Positions 61,414-64,000 of a stretch of DNA of 64,000 bases are shown here, piece by piece. The stretch is from CALKHT01 sp964511575 (GTDB taxonomy: Bacteria > Planctomycetota > Phycisphaerae > Phycisphaerales > Phycisphaeraceae): positions 1-64,000 of the forward strand of contig CAZEFM010000003.1 of NCBI GenBank assembly GCA_964511575.1, given 5' to 3'. The position numbers were made by a program, and so were the translations under genes. Each line of letters opens with the position of its first letter. Positions within the stretch are counted from its first letter, which is position 1. The notes beneath the pieces are model-generated. The model searched no databases. It saw only the letters and a list, made by a program, of their open reading frames with translations, and had not been told where the DNA came from.

Positions 61414-62130
61414 ATGCGCGGTATTCTTGTCGGCGCTCTCCTGAGCGCCATGTTGTTCACATCGGTTACTTCCGCCAAAGCCGCCACCGTCACGCTGTCG
61501 CCCACATCGGACACACTCTTTGAACTGGACATGTTCGATGTTGGGGTTTCGTTGATTGACGAAACCGGTACGTCGCTCGATCTGGGGTGGACAGACTGGA
61601 CCGTCTTCGCCGCAGCGATCAACTTCGACCTGTCGAGCCTTCCCACGGATGCCATCATCGATTCCGTTTCGGTGCACCTCGACGTCACGGCCGCATCGTT
61701 CGCATCCTGGAGCGATGGCGTCGCCGCCATTGCGTTGCCCAACGACGCCACCTTGTCACCCAGCGACATCAACCCGGCAGATGTTTCCAGCAACGAATTC
61801 GGCTTCGGCAAACCGAGCGGCGCCGGTGCACTCCAGATCACGTTCGACTCCATCTATCCCGGCGGCAGGTCGATCCAGGAAATCTTCGACAGCGGCGCAA
61901 CCCACCTGACGGTGTTTCTGCTGCTGGATTTGTTCGGTGGCGATGACTCCCTCAGCGTTGTCAGCACCGAAGGTGCCGCCAACGGCGACGGCTTCGCGCC
62001 CTACCTCACGATCAACTACACCAGTGATTCGGCCGGCACCCCCGCCGTCGTCCCCGCACCCGCCTCCGCCGTTGCCGGCTGCGTCCTGATGGCCGCCATC
62101 GCCATCTTCCGCACCCGCAAACAACGCTGA
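61414..62130 (+). CDS. Exported protein with a VPAPAS (PEP-CTERM-like) sorting tail
   Basis: A 238-residue protein: signal peptide 1-23 (ILVGALLSAMLFTSVTSAKA), a beta-rich body (TVTLSPTSDTLFELDMFDVG, FAAAINFDLSSLPTDAIIDS, LVTAASF-like strands) and a C-terminal VPAPASAVAGCVLMAAIAIF helix ending RTRKQR. The tail matches PEP-CTERM layout (motif, membrane helix, basic end) but with PAP in place of PEP; such tails are handled by exosortases in biofilm-forming bacteria. The body matches DNRLRE/choice-type domains in style. Start at ATG 61414 (GGAG 7 nt upstream); ATG 61399 is in frame. Confidence 0.8.
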   Translation: MRGILVGALLSAMLFTSVTSAKAATVTLSPTSDTLFELDMFDVGVSLIDETGTSLDLGWTDWTVFAAAINFDLSSLPTDAIIDSVSVHLDVTAASFASWSDGVAAIALPNDATLSPSDINPADVSSNEFGFGKPSGAGALQITFDSIYPGGRSIQEIFDSGATHLTVFLLLDLFGGDDSLSVVSTEGAANGDGFAPYLTINYTSDSAGTPAVVPAPASAVAGCVLMAAIAIFRTRKQR

Positions 62131-62195
62131 AGCAAAAACAACCACACAACCGAACCGCCTCCCGCCGAAACGCTCGCGTCGTCGCGAACCCATCG

Positions 62196-62756
62196 CTACC
62201 CGCGCGTCTCGACGCGGAGGCGGTCAACGGGTGGTGAACCATCCCTGAACCACAGCACGAACGCTGCGAGAATGCCAACGGTGATACCTATCGCGGCAAA
62301 GAACAGCGGCATGGGTGGTCCCCACCCGCCGAAGATCATCCATATAAGGACACACAAAAACGCCCCCGCCATCAGACCCACACCCATCCAGGCGGTAACG
62401 TGAAGGACGGGATCACGCACCTGGTGCTGAAAGGGCAGATACAACGCCGCCACAACGACACCGATCACCAGAAGAAGCAGCACGAAATCGAGCAACGTCC
62501 AGGACCATTTGTGCACACGCTCAATATTGAACGATGCAGGCATCGTCTCAGGAAGTTCATCAAATACCACTTGAAAATCTGAATATTCCGGAGGTGGTGG
62601 CGGATCCCAGACAGGTCGGCGATCAAGTGACACGATATACGTTCCTTCGCCCGTCACGAGATGACCGTCGAAATGACCCTGTCTCAAAGCCCAAAAAACG
62701 GCAAGAACCACTGCACCAAAGAGAAGTATCCGCCAACCCATGCAGAGCCCTCGCAT
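62196..62756 (-). CDS. Membrane protein of unknown function
   Basis: A 186-residue protein with four predicted membrane helices: ILLFGAVVLAVFWALRQG; a helix at about 80-105 (LLDFVLLLLVIGVVVAALYL); VTAWMGVGLMAGAFLCVLIW; and FFAAIGITVGILAAFVLWF. Between the first and second lies a soluble loop of about 55 residues with WDPPPPPEYSDFQVVFDELP. I do not recognise the family. Start at ATG 62756 (GAGAGG 7 nt upstream). It lies downstream of the wax-synthase-like gene on the same strand and may be in an operon with it. Confidence 0.65.
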   Translation of the reverse strand: MRGLCMGWRILLFGAVVLAVFWALRQGHFDGHLVTGEGTYIVSLDRRPVWDPPPPPEYSDFQVVFDELPETMPASFNIERVHKWSWTLLDFVLLLLVIGVVVAALYLPFQHQVRDPVLHVTAWMGVGLMAGAFLCVLIWMIFGGWGPPMPLFFAAIGITVGILAAFVLWFRDGSPPVDRLRVETRG

Positions 62757-62789
62757 GACCTCACCTCTCACCTAACAGACCATGTCACT

Positions 62790-64000
62790 TCACCACGCCA
62801 CGTACCCATAGATCACCACCAGCATGCTGAACACCACCGTCAGGCCGTGATACCCCATGCGTAGCCAGACGTTGGTGAGGTAGGGGCGTGCATCAAACGC
62901 GATGAACTGCAGCATCAGCCGTGCACCCCAGAAGCACGAGATGAACGCCGCAATGCTGCGCGCAAGCGGATCCCCGTTCGCCAATATTTCCGCATGTGTC
63001 AGTGACACCACGCCCATCCCGATAATGACAAGCACGATGAACGCGCCGTGCGTCCACACCAGCTGTCGCGTCATCGGGCTCACCCGCGCAAGCTCCGTGC
63101 GCCACGCCAACGTGCCCGGCACACAAGCGCTGCCGATCAGAATCCCCAGATGGAGCACGCCGCCCAACCGCACCAGATCACCACGCGTCCACTCGCTCGG
63201 CCAAGGGATCGCATCACGCAGCGCCGCAACAAAAGGCGACATCACCTTCAACACAAATGGCTCGTGAAACAGCCAACCGATCGGCCCCAGCACCAGCGCA
63301 GCCGTCAACAACCGCGCCATCACTCCACCTTTGCGCCATCCGATCACCCGCCCCACACGCGACCGCGCCGCCAGCACGCCCACACCCTGCACCAGAAAGT
63401 AGATCGTCGGCCAACCGTAACCCCCACCGGCTGGCAGCGAGATCACCACATCGTGCACCAACCCCGACACAAGGAACACCACCATCAGAGCCGCCGATGC
63501 GGGCAACCGCTGTCGCAACCGCCCAAATACTCCCGCGCGCACCAGCGCCACAAACCCCCGATTCCATCGCCTGCCCCAGAACTCGCCCGGCGACCGCGCC
63601 AGCACCGGCTGATCCATGATCGGCTCCACCGCCACCCCCACGCGCCGCCAACCATACGCCATCAGCGCAAACACGCCGAAGTGCAGCATCAGCACCGTCC
63701 CCACCATCCCCAGCCAGCCCGCGACATACGCATCATTCACGCGCATCGCCGCCGCCATGCACAACACCCCCGCACCCACCATCGCCCATGCGCGTAGCCA
63801 CCGTCCCTTCGCCACTGCAAGCGGTTCGCGCGACATCGCTGCGAACGGCTGAGGATCCATGCCCGGCCACGCCAACAGATATCCCACCGCACGTCCTGCC
63901 GTGCCGAACCCCTCGCGCCACCATCCGCGCAACCACGTCGTCAGCTTGCACCCGAAGTAAATCGCCCAGGCCAGCACCCACATGAACGCCCACGGCTCAA
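62790..64000 (-). CDS. Wax-synthase/MBOAT-like membrane protein, 5'-partial
   Basis: About 403 residues are visible and the frame is open to the window edge (EPWAF precedes the internal ATG at 63983). The N-terminal half is a wax synthase/MBOAT-like acyltransferase: EFWGRRWNRGF near 138, then VVFLVSGLVHDVVISLPAGG with the likely catalytic His, then YFLVQGVGVL. The second half (from about 265) adds about four more helices and reads LHLGILIGSACVPGTLAWRT, then ISCFWGARLMLQFIAFDARP. That part is not seen in usual wax synthases. Such enzymes transfer acyl groups to lipid or sugar acceptors; the acceptor is unknown. Confidence 0.75.
   Translation of the reverse strand, partial: EPWAFMWVLAWAIYFGCKLTTWLRGWWREGFGTAGRAVGYLLAWPGMDPQPFAAMSREPLAVAKGRWLRAWAMVGAGVLCMAAAMRVNDAYVAGWLGMVGTVLMLHFGVFALMAYGWRRVGVAVEPIMDQPVLARSPGEFWGRRWNRGFVALVRAGVFGRLRQRLPASAALMVVFLVSGLVHDVVISLPAGGGYGWPTIYFLVQGVGVLAARSRVGRVIGWRKGGVMARLLTAALVLGPIGWLFHEPFVLKVMSPFVAALRDAIPWPSEWTRGDLVRLGGVLHLGILIGSACVPGTLAWRTELARVSPMTRQLVWTHGAFIVLVIIGMGVVSLTHAEILANGDPLARSIAAFISCFWGARLMLQFIAFDARPYLTNVWLRMGYHGLTVVFSMLVVIYGYVAW

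Noticed and set aside
1..64000. tRNA genes, rRNA, CRISPR arrays, prophage or IS elements
   Set aside because: No T-loop-like GGTTCGAATCC pattern with acceptor stem, no regular spacer repeat, no transposase or integrase motifs were seen; the word repeats are degenerate and lack unique spacers.

Overview
The window is GC-rich DNA from what looks like a member of the Planctomycetota, probably class Phycisphaerae. The clues are a giant surface protein with an LEPR-type N-terminal signature, a VPAPAS variant of the PEP-CTERM sorting tail, a full type II secretion operon, and several planctomycete-style secreted proteins. This placement is inferred from protein character only; there is no rRNA gene here, and I saw no tRNA, CRISPR array, phage gene or insertion sequence. 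Nearly all of it reads as chromosomal core and cell-envelope DNA.

Layout. Positions 1-3.2 kb (minus strand) hold the start of an M28-type peptidase lipoprotein, a DinB-like protein, a toxin-antitoxin pair whose toxin is broken, and RNase Y, with a candidate structured RNA upstream of rny. From 3.8 to 6.2 kb (plus) come a membrane protein, a lipoprotein cytochrome c and a STAS protein. From 6.3 to 19.5 kb (minus) one gene encodes a 4395-residue secreted protein ending in a metzincin-type zinc protease signature. From 20.4 to 25.8 kb (minus) lie a TIGR01777-type epimerase, a phospholipase-D-family protein, ilvB with a branched-chain-rich leader peptide, and a small membrane protein. From 26 to 30.3 kb (plus) are a coiled-coil envelope protein, a 59-residue membrane protein and mreBCD, meeting a 1039-residue LptC/OstA-like protein on the minus strand. 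From 33.7 to 36.8 kb (plus) is a tetrapyrrole block (siroheme dehydrogenase, HemX/CcsA-like protein, hemA). phoB-phoR follow on the minus strand. A 100-N scaffold gap sits at 39.1 kb. From 39.4 to 52.7 kb (plus) runs a type II secretion operon in the order E-F-G-H-I-J-K-L-M-C-D. The rest holds holB, cls, a CAP-domain protein, a lipoprotein nuclease/phosphatase, a PfpI-family protein, xylB, corA, a sorting-tail protein, a small membrane protein and a partial wax-synthase/MBOAT-like protein.

How it fits together. MreBCD, LptC/OstA, two cardiolipin-synthase-like enzymes, type II secretion and the very large exported protein all concern the envelope, so the type II system is a plausible but unproven exporter for some secreted products seen here. 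HemA and the siroheme enzyme feed tetrapyrrole synthesis, and the HemX/CcsA-like protein links that to cytochromes such as the lipoprotein cytochrome c.

Most unusual signals. (1) Eight genes, plus the ilvB leader peptide, have a sigma70-like -10 hexamer only 6-9 nt before the start codon and no Shine-Dalgarno, suggesting leaderless mRNAs. (2) Many gaps, including gaps inside apparent operons, carry degenerate short-word repeats, several folded into long imperfect hairpins. (3) ilvB has an apparent attenuation leader peptide. (4) A strong promoter drives a possible 6S-like RNA upstream of rny. (5) The gap at 39.1 kb is flanked by an exact 55-nt duplication and looks like an assembly artefact.
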